DNA from: Rhizobium sophorae
GTDB taxonomy: Bacteria > Pseudomonadota > Alphaproteobacteria > Rhizobiales > Rhizobiaceae
NCBI RefSeq assembly: GCF_013087515.1
Contig: NZ_JABFCN010000014.1
Location: 161,742 to 225,741 of the forward strand
Reading direction: 5' to 3'
Length of the DNA stretch: 64,000 nt
The notes beneath the pieces were generated by a model that was not told where the DNA came from, made no database searches, and saw only the letters and a list, made by a program, of their open reading frames with translations. This document shows positions 51,601 through 60,523 of this stretch, one piece after another. Within the stretch, counting starts at the first letter, position 1. The number at the start of each line of letters is the position of its first letter. The translations under genes and the position numbers were made by a program.

Positions 51601-52623
51601 ATGCCGAGTGCCGTTTCGCGTTTTGCCAAGATCGCGGCCATTGCCGCTCTGACGAGCGCTACCGTTTTTGCTTCCCTTGACGATGCCGAGGCGCGCCGCG
51701 CCGGCAGCGGCGGTTTCGGAAGCCGCGGCACGCGCACCTTCCAGGCCCCGCCTGTCACCAGCACCGCGCCTGGAACCGCAGCACCGATCGAACGATCGAT
51801 GACGCCACGTCCGCAGACCACCGCGCCGGCTACCGCGCAACAGCCCCTCGGCGCTCAGCGCCCTGGAATGTTCGGCGGATTCGGCCGTTCGATGATCGGC
51901 GGCCTGATTGCCGGTGGCCTTCTCGGCATGCTGCTCGGTCACGGGTTCGGCGGCGGCTTCGGTTTTCTCGGCATGTTGTTGCAGATCGCCTTGATCGGCG
52001 GTGCCGTCATGCTCGCCATGCGTTATTTCGCCAACCGCCGCCAGCCTTCCTACGGCGTCGGCGGCCAGAGCCGATCCTCTCCACAATCCTATGGCCAGCC
52101 ATCCTATGGCATGTCGCCTGCCGGCAACTCGTCCTTCCAGATTCCGGCGATCGGTTCGGGCGCCGGTTCAGCTTCGTCCTCGCGCGGCAACCGCCCGAGC
52201 GACGAGATCGGGCTGGCTCAGGCCGATCTCGATCAGTTCGAGGAACTGCTGACCCAAGTGCAGACCGCCTACGGTGCCGAAGATTACGGCACGTTGCGTC
52301 GGCTGACGACGCCTGAGGCCATGTCCTATCTTGCCGAGGAACTCGGCGAAAACGCCACCAACGGCGTGCGCAACCGCGTCTCCGACGTCAAGCTGCTGCA
52401 GGGCGATATTGCCGAGGCCTGGCGCGAGGATGGTCAGGAATATGCGACGCTCGCCATGCGCTATTCCTCGATCGATGCCATGGTCGAACGCGACAGCGGC
52501 CGGATCGTTTCCGGCGACGATCGCCACCCGAGCGAAAGCACCGAGGTATGGACCTTCGTGCGCAAGCCGAGCGCCGACTGGAAGCTCGCCGCGATCCAAG
52601 GCGCCGAGCAGCGCGCCGCCTGA
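51601..52623 (+). CDS. Tim44-like domain membrane protein
   Basis: Protein of 340 residues. The N-terminal signal or anchor is followed by ARRAGSGGFGSRGTRTFQAP, a typical start for alphaproteobacterial Tim44-like proteins. A Pro/Thr-rich linker, a glycine-rich transmembrane stretch (MIGGLIAGGLLGMLLGHGFG, about 102-121) and a second hydrophobic segment come next. The C-terminal Tim44/Mba1-like domain has DLDQFEELLTQVQTAYGAED and EVWTFVRKPSADWKLAAIQG. The family resembles the mitochondrial import-motor anchor; the bacterial role is not firmly known. The ATG at 51601 with AGGAGATCAGGA is chosen over the GTG at 51574. Confidence 0.85.
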   Translation: MPSAVSRFAKIAAIAALTSATVFASLDDAEARRAGSGGFGSRGTRTFQAPPVTSTAPGTAAPIERSMTPRPQTTAPATAQQPLGAQRPGMFGGFGRSMIGGLIAGGLLGMLLGHGFGGGFGFLGMLLQIALIGGAVMLAMRYFANRRQPSYGVGGQSRSSPQSYGQPSYGMSPAGNSSFQIPAIGSGAGSASSSRGNRPSDEIGLAQADLDQFEELLTQVQTAYGAEDYGTLRRLTTPEAMSYLAEELGENATNGVRNRVSDVKLLQGDIAEAWREDGQEYATLAMRYSSIDAMVERDSGRIVSGDDRHPSESTEVWTFVRKPSADWKLAAIQGAEQRAA

Positions 52624-52642
52624 GTGGCGCGCCTCTTCTGGC

Positions 52643-53674
52643 CTAATTCACCGCGACCGGTTTGGAACGCATGCGCGAAACCGTTTCGCGTTCCGCTCGC
52701 TTGCAGCGCATCGGCGGCAGGCCGCGATCCATCAGGTCCATGTCTTCGAGCACCATGTCGCCCATCTTCTTGAAGGCGCTGTCGAGCGCGCCGGCCCGGT
52801 GCGCCGAGCGGATGAAGCCCTTCAGGCTCCGCACCGGATGATCGGAAGGCAGCGGCTCCTCAGGGTAGACGTCGCTCGCCGCGACGATATGGCCTGACGA
52901 GACGGCCGCCATCAGCGCATTGAAATCGACGACATCGGCGCGGCTGAGCAAGATGAAGGCCGCGCCCTTGCGCATGCTGGCGAAGGCGTCCGCGCCGAGA
53001 AATCCCTTGTTTTCGCTGGTGACGGCCGCGACGACGAAGACGAAATCACTCTTCGTCAGCACGTCCTCCATGCTTGCCGGCTCTACACCGTTTTCCTCGA
53101 GGATCGATTGCGGCAGCCAGGGGTCGAATACCCGGATGCGCGCCCTGAAGCCGGAAAGCACCCGGCGCAGCGCCTTGCCGAGATCGCCGAAGCCGACGAT
53201 GCCGATCTCTGAGCCGGCGACCAGCCGCGCACTTGCATTCCCCTCCCCTCCCCAGAGTTCGTTGCCTTGACGAAAAGCGACATCCGCGTCGACGATGCCG
53301 CGGGCCAAAGCCAGGGCGAAACCGAGACCGATTTCGGCGACCGGTTCGGCAAAGACCTGCCCTGTCGTGACGACATGGATGCCGCGCTGAAAAAGCACGT
53401 CATAGGGCATGTTGTTGAGAAGATTGCTTTCGACATTGAGGATCGAGCGCAAGGCCGGCATTCTGGACAGCGTTTCCGCCGAAAGTGGCGGTTGGCCGAT
53501 GATGTAACGCGCCTTGCCGAGGATGTCGTCGCCGAGACCGGCGATATTCTCGGGATCGGCCTCGACGATCTCATATTTCGCCAGCAGTTCGGCGCGCGCC
53601 TTGTCGCTGAAAATCAGATCGAGCGTGCGTGGCTCGGGTGCACTGATCGCCAGCGGCCGTTCGGTATTCGTCAT
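52643..53674 (-). CDS. D-isomer-specific 2-hydroxyacid dehydrogenase family protein
   Basis: NAD(P)-dependent oxidoreductase of 343 residues. The cofactor motif is GIVGFGDLGKALRRVL (about 160-175), with DPW after the second strand. The catalytic triad is recognisable: Arg in LLSRADVVDF, Glu in YPEEPLPSDHP and His in IRSAHRAGA. It reduces a 2-keto acid or oxidises a D-2-hydroxy acid, exact substrate unknown. The C-terminus has a basic extension of about 20 residues beyond the usual end. The ATG at 53674 has GGAGGAAACGCCC upstream. It converges on the Tim44-like gene with a 19-bp gap. Confidence 0.9.
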   Translation of the reverse strand: MTNTERPLAISAPEPRTLDLIFSDKARAELLAKYEIVEADPENIAGLGDDILGKARYIIGQPPLSAETLSRMPALRSILNVESNLLNNMPYDVLFQRGIHVVTTGQVFAEPVAEIGLGFALALARGIVDADVAFRQGNELWGGEGNASARLVAGSEIGIVGFGDLGKALRRVLSGFRARIRVFDPWLPQSILEENGVEPASMEDVLTKSDFVFVVAAVTSENKGFLGADAFASMRKGAAFILLSRADVVDFNALMAAVSSGHIVAASDVYPEEPLPSDHPVRSLKGFIRSAHRAGALDSAFKKMGDMVLEDMDLMDRGLPPMRCKRAERETVSRMRSKPVAVN

Positions 53675-53948
53675 GGGCGTTTCCTCCGTCGCGGCGCTTT
53701 GCACCTTCTCTGCCAGACGATTGATAGCCGCTGTGCGGGACCGTTTCCAGTTCGATCTTGAGGTGCCGCGCGCTGAGAGAAGCTATCGAAAACGGCATCT
53801 GCCTATCAGATAAGCAATTGAATTGGCTCGGTATTTCATGGCATTTTCGTTGACGGCGCGAATTCTTTGAACTAGCGTGATGCACGCGACTTGGAACCAT
53901 GCCTGTGTTCGGCGGCCGCAGGAATTCGAACTCACGAGGGAATGAGCA

Positions 53949-54548
53949 ATGAAATCAGCACTCAAGAGCGGTCTGCTTGCCTTGGCTGCCGCAGCGCTTC
54001 CGGCCGTCGCCTATGCCCATCCCGCCATCGGCGAAGCTGCCGGCTTCAGTCATGGCTTTGTCCATCCGATCTCTGGCCTCGATCATGTCCTCGCCATGGT
54101 GATGGTCGGTGTTTTCGCGTTTCAGCTCGGTGGCCGGGCCAGTTGGCTCGTGCCGACGACCTTCGTTCTGGTGATGACGCTCGGCGGTGCGCTCGGCGTT
54201 GCCGGCATCAATGTTCCCTTCGTTGAAATTGGCATCGCGCTTTCCGTCGTCGTCCTCGGCGCCGTCGTTGCGCTCAAAGTCAAGGCGCCGCTCGCCGCAG
54301 CACTCGGCATGATCGGCCTCTTCGCCATCTTCCACGGTCATGCACATGGCGCGGAAATGCCGGAAAATGCCGCCGGTGCCGCCTATGCCGCCGGCTTCAT
54401 GGCCGCGACGGCGCTGCTGCATGTCGCCGGTCTCGTCCTTGGTTACGTCATCGGCCGCGCCGGTGAACGCCAGGGCGTCTTCGTGACGCGCACGGCAGGT
54501 GGCATTGCCGCCATTGCTGGTGTCGGCATCCTGGCTGGCTTGATCTGA
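53949..54548 (+). CDS. hupE: HupE/UreJ-family metal (nickel) transporter
   Basis: Integral membrane protein of 199 residues. A signal peptide (LLALAAAALPAVAYA) is followed by HPAIGEAAGFSHGFVHPISG and LDHVLAMVMVG, the histidine-rich motif of HupE/UreJ permeases that take up Ni2+ for hydrogenase or urease. A second histidine run (FAIFHGHAHGAEMP) is also conserved, and about five further membrane segments follow. No hydrogenase or urease genes are in the window, so it is probably a stand-alone metal permease. Confidence 0.9.
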   Translation: MKSALKSGLLALAAAALPAVAYAHPAIGEAAGFSHGFVHPISGLDHVLAMVMVGVFAFQLGGRASWLVPTTFVLVMTLGGALGVAGINVPFVEIGIALSVVVLGAVVALKVKAPLAAALGMIGLFAIFHGHAHGAEMPENAAGAAYAAGFMAATALLHVAGLVLGYVIGRAGERQGVFVTRTAGGIAAIAGVGILAGLI

Positions 54549-54613
54549 GCCGGACGGCATTCCTGAACGAAAGCTGGGCAGCAGCAGCGGCCTAGACATC
54601 TCAATCCGACCAG

Positions 54614-54647
54614 AACGCCCGGCAGGCAAAGCGCATCGCCGGGCGTT
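54614..54647. terminator. Stem-loop terminator after hupE
   Basis: AACGCCCGGC pairs with GCCGGGCGTT over 10 bp around a 14-base loop, followed by a short T-run (TTTCTG). It lies 65 bp after hupE and before the FNR-type site, separating the two transcription units. Confidence 0.75.
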
Positions 54648-54672
54648 TCTGCGTCATTGCGGTAAAGTGCTG

Positions 54673-54696
54673 TGGATTTGACCCAAGTCAAATCCA
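54673..54696. promoter_or_regulatory. FNR/FixK-type anaerobox with extended symmetry
   Basis: The core TTGACCCAAGTCAA (54678-54691) matches the FnrN/FixK/Anr consensus TTGA-N6-TCAA. Symmetry continues outwards to 10-bp arms TGGATTTGAC/GTCAAATCCA around CCAA. Its centre lies 29.5 bp before TATATC (54714-54719), a plausible -10. With a start site near 54726 this gives a centre at -41.5, the class II activator position. It should switch on the downstream regulator and cytochrome bd genes when oxygen is low. Confidence 0.85.
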
Positions 54697-54803
54697 GTGA
54701 CGTCGCATCAGGCTATATCTAGCCGACGATCAATGAACGGACATGCAAATTGACGCAGGCATGCCTTGCCGATAGCCGGCGAGACGCGAAAGTCAGTATA
54801 GTG

Positions 54804-54823
54804 ATTTCAGAAATTTCTGAAAT
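54804..54823. promoter_or_regulatory. 20-bp perfect palindrome in the leader of the GbsR-type gene
   Basis: ATTTCAGAAATTTCTGAAAT is fully self-complementary. It lies 22 bp before the start codon of the GbsR/MarR-like regulator and about 80 bp after the predicted transcription start. This is a likely autoregulatory binding site for that dimeric regulator. Confidence 0.75.
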
Positions 54824-54845
54824 TACAGACGCAACGGAAACGACC

Positions 54846-55424
54846 ATGAACCTTCCGCCTCTCGTTCAGTCCTTCGTTCTCCATTTCGGCGAAATGGGGT
54901 CGCGCTGGGGAATCAACCGTACGGTCGGCCAGATCTATGCCCTGCTCTTCGTCTCGCCCGCGCCGGTCTGCGCCGAGGAGATCGCCGAGTCGCTCGGCAT
55001 CTCGCGCTCCAATGTTTCGATGAGCCTGCGCGAACTGCAGGCCTGGAACCTGGTCATCCTGAAACACAAGCCGGACGACCGCCGCGATTTCTTCACCACG
55101 CCGGACGATGTCTGGCACATATTGAGGACGCTCGCCGAGGAGCGAAAGAAGCGTGAAGTCGATCCGACGCTGTCGGTTCTGCGTGAGATCCTGATGCAGC
55201 GGCCGGCCAGCGACGCCGAGCGGCATGCGCAGCAACGCATGAGCGAGATGCACACGCTGATCGAGCAGCTGACGCATTGGTATGAAGACGTAAAACAACT
55301 TGAAACAGAAAGGCTCGCAACGTTACTCTCGCTGGGCGCGAAAGTGACCAAGCTTCTGGAGGCCAAGGACCGGGTCGTTTCGCTCGGCCGCAGCCGCCGG
55401 CCAAATCCTGCGAACAAGAGTTAG
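54846..55424 (+). CDS. GbsR/MarR-type winged-helix transcriptional regulator
   Basis: DNA-binding protein of 192 residues. The N-terminus (FGEMGSRWGINRTVGQIYALLF) and the winged helix (ICAEEIAESLGISRSNVSMSL region, about 41-60, then KHKPDDRRDFFT wing) are typical of the GbsR subgroup of MarR-like regulators. A long C-terminal coiled-coil-like part follows. The ATG at 54846 is chosen because residues upstream encode the palindrome. cydD begins 4 bp after its stop, so the regulator heads the cytochrome bd operon and probably tunes it in addition to FNR-type control. Confidence 0.87.
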   Translation: MNLPPLVQSFVLHFGEMGSRWGINRTVGQIYALLFVSPAPVCAEEIAESLGISRSNVSMSLRELQAWNLVILKHKPDDRRDFFTTPDDVWHILRTLAEERKKREVDPTLSVLREILMQRPASDAERHAQQRMSEMHTLIEQLTHWYEDVKQLETERLATLLSLGAKVTKLLEAKDRVVSLGRSRRPNPANKS

Positions 55425-55428
55425 CGCC

Positions 55429-57174
55429 ATGGGCACTGCTTTCTTCGACGCGAAGGACGGACGGGGCGCCGAGCCGGTGCCGGACGGCGATACGGTCTCG
55501 CCTGTCACCCGCCCCGATGATGTCAAAGGCGGGCTGCGCCGGGCAGCGATGCTGCAGGCGCTGGCCGCCGCCGTCTGGATCCCGCAGGCCGCATTGCTCG
55601 CCGTCTCGGTCGGCCGCATCGCCGATGGCGGCGGATTGCGTGACGTTCTCTGGCCCGCCCTCGGCATCCTCGCCCTCGGATTTGCAAGAAGCTGTCTCGA
55701 CGCGGCCGGCGGCCGCCTGGCTTTTCAGGCCGCCCGTGCCGAACTCAGCCGCAGGCGCCAGATCGCCGCCACGGTACTTTCCATGTCGTCGCCGGTCGAT
55801 CGCGGCCGGCCCGCCTCCGGCAAAGCCGCAAGTGTCATTGGCGAACAGGCCGAACTGATCGTGCCTTACCTCGCCCGTTTTCAGCCGGCGCGCATGAAGG
55901 CGGGCTTCGTGCCGCTCGTCATCCTTGCCTTCATCCTTCCGGTCTCCTGGATCGCTGCTCTGGTTTTGCTGTTTGCCGCGCCGCTGATCCCAATCTTCAT
56001 GGCGCTGATCGGCTGGCGTGCTCAGGCGGCCAGCGAAAGGCAACTCGTCGCGACCGGCGGCCTCAACGGCTTCCTGCTCGATCGGCTGCGCGGACTGGCG
56101 ACCATCCGTGCGCTCGACGCGGTGGATGCAACCGCACTGCGGCTGCGTCGCGAGGCGGAGTCGCTGCGAGCACGCACCATGGCGGTACTGAAGATCGCCT
56201 TTCTGTCCTCGGCGGTGCTCGAGCTTTTCGCCGCACTCGGCGTGGCGATGATTGCCGTCTATGTCGGTTTCAGCCTGCTCGGCGAGATCCGCTTCGGCAC
56301 TTGGGTAGGTCGGCTCGACCTGACCGAAGGACTGTTCATCCTGCTGCTCGCACCGGCCTTCTTCGAACCGCTGCGCGAACTCTCGGCTGTCTGGCACGAT
56401 CGGGCGGCCGGTGAAGCGGCGCTCAAGGCCCTGGACACTCTCGCTGCCGGCGGCCTGTCCATTCGAGGAGCCGCCGACGTCGCGCCAGCGGCATCTACCG
56501 CCGCCGAAGCGCCGTCCATCCGTCTTGAGAATGTCGATTTCCGCTACAACGCCGACGAACCTTTGATCCTTGACGGTTTCAACCTCGATATCGCGGCCCG
56601 CGAACATCTGGCGCTTCTTGGCGCCAGCGGTTCCGGCAAGTCGACGCTTCTTTCGCTGATTTCAGGACTGGCGCCCTGCACCGGCGGCCGCATCGTCATA
56701 GGCGGCATCGAACTTGCGGATGACACCGCCGCCGCCTTGCGCGCTAGCATGGCATGGATCGGCCAAAGACCGCATATTTTCGCAGGCACCATCGCCGGCA
56801 ATATCGCGCTCGGCAGGCCCGGTATCTTGCATGGCGACGTGACGGATGCCCTCGGCGCCGCCAGGCTCGGAAAAGTCGCCGCCGCCTATGGCAAGCGGCC
56901 GCTCGGCGAAGGCGGGATCGGACTTTCCGGCGGCGAGGCGCTGCGGCTGGCGATCGCGCGGGCCGCCTGCAATCCGCATCTCCGGATTATCCTCGCCGAC
57001 GAGCCGACTGCGCATCTCGACGCCGCCACCGCCGCCGAGGTGACCGAGAACCTGCTTTCGCTCGCCAGGGGCCGCACTTTGATCGTTGCGACCCACGATC
57101 CGCTGCTTGCCGCCCGCATGCATCGCGCCATGCGCGTCGATGCCAGCATTGTTATGAGGGAGGCCGCCGAATGA
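55429..57174 (+). CDS. cydD: Thiol reductant ABC exporter subunit CydD
   Basis: Half-transporter of 581 residues: a membrane domain with about six segments, then an ATPase with Walker A GASGSGKST (about 403-411), signature LSGGEALRL and Walker B IILADEPTAHLD. CydDC exports glutathione or cysteine to the periplasm, or handles heme, and is needed for assembly of cytochrome bd. The start codon lies 4 bp after the regulator's stop; cydC overlaps by ATGA. The order cydD-cydC-cydA-cydB supports the naming. Confidence 0.93.
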   Translation: MGTAFFDAKDGRGAEPVPDGDTVSPVTRPDDVKGGLRRAAMLQALAAAVWIPQAALLAVSVGRIADGGGLRDVLWPALGILALGFARSCLDAAGGRLAFQAARAELSRRRQIAATVLSMSSPVDRGRPASGKAASVIGEQAELIVPYLARFQPARMKAGFVPLVILAFILPVSWIAALVLLFAAPLIPIFMALIGWRAQAASERQLVATGGLNGFLLDRLRGLATIRALDAVDATALRLRREAESLRARTMAVLKIAFLSSAVLELFAALGVAMIAVYVGFSLLGEIRFGTWVGRLDLTEGLFILLLAPAFFEPLRELSAVWHDRAAGEAALKALDTLAAGGLSIRGAADVAPAASTAAEAPSIRLENVDFRYNADEPLILDGFNLDIAAREHLALLGASGSGKSTLLSLISGLAPCTGGRIVIGGIELADDTAAALRASMAWIGQRPHIFAGTIAGNIALGRPGILHGDVTDALGAARLGKVAAAYGKRPLGEGGIGLSGGEALRLAIARAACNPHLRIILADEPTAHLDAATAAEVTENLLSLARGRTLIVATHDPLLAARMHRAMRVDASIVMREAAE

Positions 57175-58862
57175 GTGGATTTGCTGCCGACCTCAAGCCG
57201 ATCCTGCGCTTGTTCTTTGCCGAGCGCCGGCGTGCGCTGCTGCTCGGCGCAGCACTTTCGGCCGCGACGGTGACTGCCGGCATCGCCCTGCTCGGCCTCT
57301 CCGGCTGGTTCATCACCGCCACCTCGCTCGCCGGCCTTTCGGCCGCTGCCGCCATCACCTTCGACGTCTTTGCGCCGTCAGCCGGCATCCGCCTGCTCGC
57401 CATCGTCCGCACGGCCGCGCGCTACGGCGAAAGGCTTGCGACCCATGACGCAACGCTCGGCGTGCTCGCCGCCCTGCGCGAAAGGCTGTTTCGCGGCTTT
57501 GCCGAACCGAGTGCTGCCCGCGCGCTGTCACACCGTCCCGCACGGCTGCTCTTCCGGCTGACGGCCGATATCGATGCGCTCGATTCCCTCTACCTGCGTA
57601 TCCTCGTGCCGGCTGCTGTCGCGATCGGTGCAGCGCTGGCGGCAAGCCTCGTGCTAGGGCTGATGCATCCCGTGTTCGGCCTGTGCTTCGGCCTTTTTCT
57701 CGCCGGTGCCGGCCTCGGCCTGCCGTTGATCGCTGGCCGGGCGGCGCGCAAACATGCCCGCCAACGCGCCCATGGCATCGAGGCGCTGCGGTCGCGGACG
57801 ATCGATCTCGTCGCCGGTCAGACCGATCTGCTGATGGCCGGCCGGCTTGCCGCACAGAGGGAGACGATTGCCGCGGCAGACCAATACTCCGCCCGCGCCG
57901 ACGACCGGCTGAACCGCGTCGAGACCGGCCTGACATTCGGCTTCGGTCTCGTATCCACCCTGCTGCTGACGGCGTCACTGCTTGCCGTCGCGGCACTTGC
58001 GGAAACGAAGATGATTACCGCTCCTGTCGCCGCACTCGGCCTGCTCGTCGCCTTTGCGGCAGTCGAACCCTTCGCAGCGCTGCGCCGTGGCGCCCTGGAA
58101 CTCGGCAGGACGCTGCTTGCGGCAAGGCGCATCGCGCCGCAGCTTGTCGTCGCGGCGGCACCCGAACCATTGGCGGCGTCGTTGCCGGGATACGCCTTTT
58201 CGCTGGCGAAGGTGTCGGCCTTCCATGAAAACTCCGCCGTACCGGCGCTCCAGGGCATCGAGCTTGCGCTTGCAAAAGGCGAACACCTGGCCGTGATTGG
58301 CAGCAGCGGCGCCGGCAAGTCGAGCCTGCTTGCTCTCCTTTCCGGCGAATTGCCAGCAAGGACCGGAAACGTTGCCGCGATGACGGCGACGCTGCTCACG
58401 CAACGGACACAACTTTTCGAGGACAGTCTGCGGGGCAACCTGCTCCTTGCGAACCCGGATGCGAATGAGGCTCGTCTTCGCGAAACGCTCGCTGCCGCCG
58501 GCCTGCTTGCCAATATCGAGGCCATGCCGCGGGGGATCGATACGCCGCTCGGCGAAGGCGGGCTCGGACTTTCCGGCGGCCAGTCGCGCCGGCTGGCGCT
58601 TGCCCGCCTCCTCCTACGCGATACGCCGCTCTGGCTGCTCGATGAGCCGACCGAGGGCCTTGACGGCGTCACCGCTCGCGACGTGCTCCTCCGGCTGTCG
58701 GCAATGGCGGCGGGCCGCTCGCTGGTGATCGCCACGCATATCCGCCGGGAGGCAGCGATCGCAGACCGCATCGCCGTCATCGAAGGCGGTCGCATCACAG
58801 AAATTTCGCGCCGCGGAGAGGCGGCGTTCGAAAAGGCGCTCGACCGGCTTCGGCCGGACTGA
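57171..58862 (+). CDS. cydC: Thiol reductant ABC exporter subunit CydC
   Basis: Partner half-transporter of 563 residues. The membrane domain opens with LLGLSGWFITATSLAG, the CydC hallmark, and includes GIRLLAIVRTAARYGERLATHD. The ATPase has Walker A GSSGAGKSS, signature LSGGQSRRL and Walker B LWLLDEPTEGLD. I chose the ATG at 57171, which overlaps the cydD stop by 4 bp; the same frame is open 417 bp further upstream inside cydD but encodes no similar sequence. Confidence 0.93.
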   Translation: MSGFAADLKPILRLFFAERRRALLLGAALSAATVTAGIALLGLSGWFITATSLAGLSAAAAITFDVFAPSAGIRLLAIVRTAARYGERLATHDATLGVLAALRERLFRGFAEPSAARALSHRPARLLFRLTADIDALDSLYLRILVPAAVAIGAALAASLVLGLMHPVFGLCFGLFLAGAGLGLPLIAGRAARKHARQRAHGIEALRSRTIDLVAGQTDLLMAGRLAAQRETIAAADQYSARADDRLNRVETGLTFGFGLVSTLLLTASLLAVAALAETKMITAPVAALGLLVAFAAVEPFAALRRGALELGRTLLAARRIAPQLVVAAAPEPLAASLPGYAFSLAKVSAFHENSAVPALQGIELALAKGEHLAVIGSSGAGKSSLLALLSGELPARTGNVAAMTATLLTQRTQLFEDSLRGNLLLANPDANEARLRETLAAAGLLANIEAMPRGIDTPLGEGGLGLSGGQSRRLALARLLLRDTPLWLLDEPTEGLDGVTARDVLLRLSAMAAGRSLVIATHIRREAAIADRIAVIEGGRITEISRRGEAAFEKALDRLRPD

Positions 58863-58937
58863 GCGAACTGCATGCCCTCACGCGCCGGTCGGCGCTGAGG
58901 AACGCCCTGTACCCCGTGGGACCGTGGGAGAAAGACA

Positions 58938-60518
58938 ATGGAACTAGATATCGTCGCGTTATCGCGCTTCCAATTTGCGCTGACGGCGCTTTACCACTTT
59001 CTATTCGTGCCCTTGACGCTCGGCCTGTCCGTGCTCTTGGCGATCATGGAAACCGTCTATGTCATGACCGGCCGCCAGATCTGGCGGCAGATGACGAAAT
59101 TCTGGGGCACGCTGTTCGGCATCAACTTCGTGCTCGGCGTTGCCACCGGCATCGTCATGGAATTCCAGTTCGGCATGAACTGGAGCTATTACAGCTATTA
59201 TGTCGGCGACATCTTCGGCGCGCCGCTGGCGATCGAAGGCCTGATGGCCTTCTTCCTCGAGGCGACCTTCGTCGGGCTGTTCTTCTTCGGCTGGGACAAG
59301 CTGTCGAAGGTCGGCCATCTGGTCGCCACCTGGGCGGTGGCGCTCGGCTCGAATTTTTCCGCCCTCTGGATCCTCATCGCCAATGGCTGGATGCAGAACC
59401 CCGTGGGATCGGCGCTCAATCCGCAGACGATGCGCATGGAGATCACAAGCTTCTTCGACGTGGTCTTCAACCCGGTTGCCCAGGCAAAATTCGTCCACAC
59501 GGTATCGGCGGGATACGTCTGCGCCTCGATCTTCGTGCTTGGCGTTTCTGCCTGGTATGTGCTGAAGGGCCGGCATATCGAGCTTGCCAAGCGCTCGATG
59601 ACGGTCGCGGCCTCCTTCGGCCTCGCCTCGGCTCTATCAGTCGTCGTCCTTGGCGACGAGAGCGGTTATCTCGCCACCGAAAACCAGAAGATGAAGCTCG
59701 CCGCGATCGAGGGCATGTGGAAGACGGAACCGGCGCCGGCGGCGTTCACCGCCTTCGGCTTCCCCGACCAGGAGGCGCGCGAAACGCATTTTGCCGTGCA
59801 CATTCCCTGGGTCATGGGCCTGATCGGCACGCGGTCGCTGACGACCGAAATCCCCGGCATCGACAAGCTCGAACAGCAAGCCGAAACCCGCATTCGCGAC
59901 GGCATCAAGGCCTACGACGCTCTGATGCAGATCCGTTCGGCGCCGGCACAAGATCAGGTTGCTCAGGAAGTGCGCACCTCCTTCGAGGATCTCGGCCATG
60001 ATCTCGGTTATGCTCTTCTTCTGAAGCGCTATGTCGACGATCCGCGTCAGGCGACCGAGGAACAGATCGTTCAGGCAGCACGCGATACGATCCCGCACGT
60101 GCCGACGCTCTTCTGGTCTTTCCGCATCATGGTCGGTCTCGGTATCTTCTTCATCCTGCTGACCGCCACCTTCTTCTGGCTGTCGGCGCGCCGACATCTC
60201 GACAAGTATCCGCTGCTTCTGCAGATCGCCGTGCTGGCGATCCCCCTGCCCTGGGTCGCGATCGAACTCGGCTGGATCGTCGCCGAGTTCGGCCGCCAGC
60301 CCTGGGTGATCGAAGGCGTTCTGCCGACGGCCGCCGCCGTCTCCAGCCTCGGCGCAGGCACCGTGCTTCTGACCATCATCGGTTTTGCGGCGATCTACAC
60401 GACGCTGATCGTCATCGAGATGGGCCTGATGATCAAGGCGATCAAGCAAGGACCGGAGCCGGACGAGGAGCCGGAGGCGATTCTGATTTCCGAAACCCTC
60501 GTCCCGGCCGCGGAGTGA
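58938..60518 (+). CDS. cydA: Cytochrome bd ubiquinol oxidase subunit I
   Basis: Quinol-oxidising subunit of 526 residues with about nine membrane helices. Heme ligands are recognisable: the N-terminal histidine in LYHFLFVPLTLG (His20), the histidine in KFVHTVSAGYV and the methionine in FRIMVGLG. The GRQPW motif of the canonical family is present. The length and the long region between SVVVLGDESG and FRIMVGLG indicate a long Q-loop as in E. coli CydA, rather than a cyanide-insensitive CioA. GGGAGAAAGACA precedes the ATG. Confidence 0.95.
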   Translation: MELDIVALSRFQFALTALYHFLFVPLTLGLSVLLAIMETVYVMTGRQIWRQMTKFWGTLFGINFVLGVATGIVMEFQFGMNWSYYSYYVGDIFGAPLAIEGLMAFFLEATFVGLFFFGWDKLSKVGHLVATWAVALGSNFSALWILIANGWMQNPVGSALNPQTMRMEITSFFDVVFNPVAQAKFVHTVSAGYVCASIFVLGVSAWYVLKGRHIELAKRSMTVAASFGLASALSVVVLGDESGYLATENQKMKLAAIEGMWKTEPAPAAFTAFGFPDQEARETHFAVHIPWVMGLIGTRSLTTEIPGIDKLEQQAETRIRDGIKAYDALMQIRSAPAQDQVAQEVRTSFEDLGHDLGYALLLKRYVDDPRQATEEQIVQAARDTIPHVPTLFWSFRIMVGLGIFFILLTATFFWLSARRHLDKYPLLLQIAVLAIPLPWVAIELGWIVAEFGRQPWVIEGVLPTAAAVSSLGAGTVLLTIIGFAAIYTTLIVIEMGLMIKAIKQGPEPDEEPEAILISETLVPAAE

Positions 60519-60523
60519 CTGCC

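Noticed and set aside
55093..56607. Minus-strand 504-codon open frame
   Set aside because: It lies opposite the regulator and cydD. The product has low-complexity D/R/G/Q composition and no recognisable motif.
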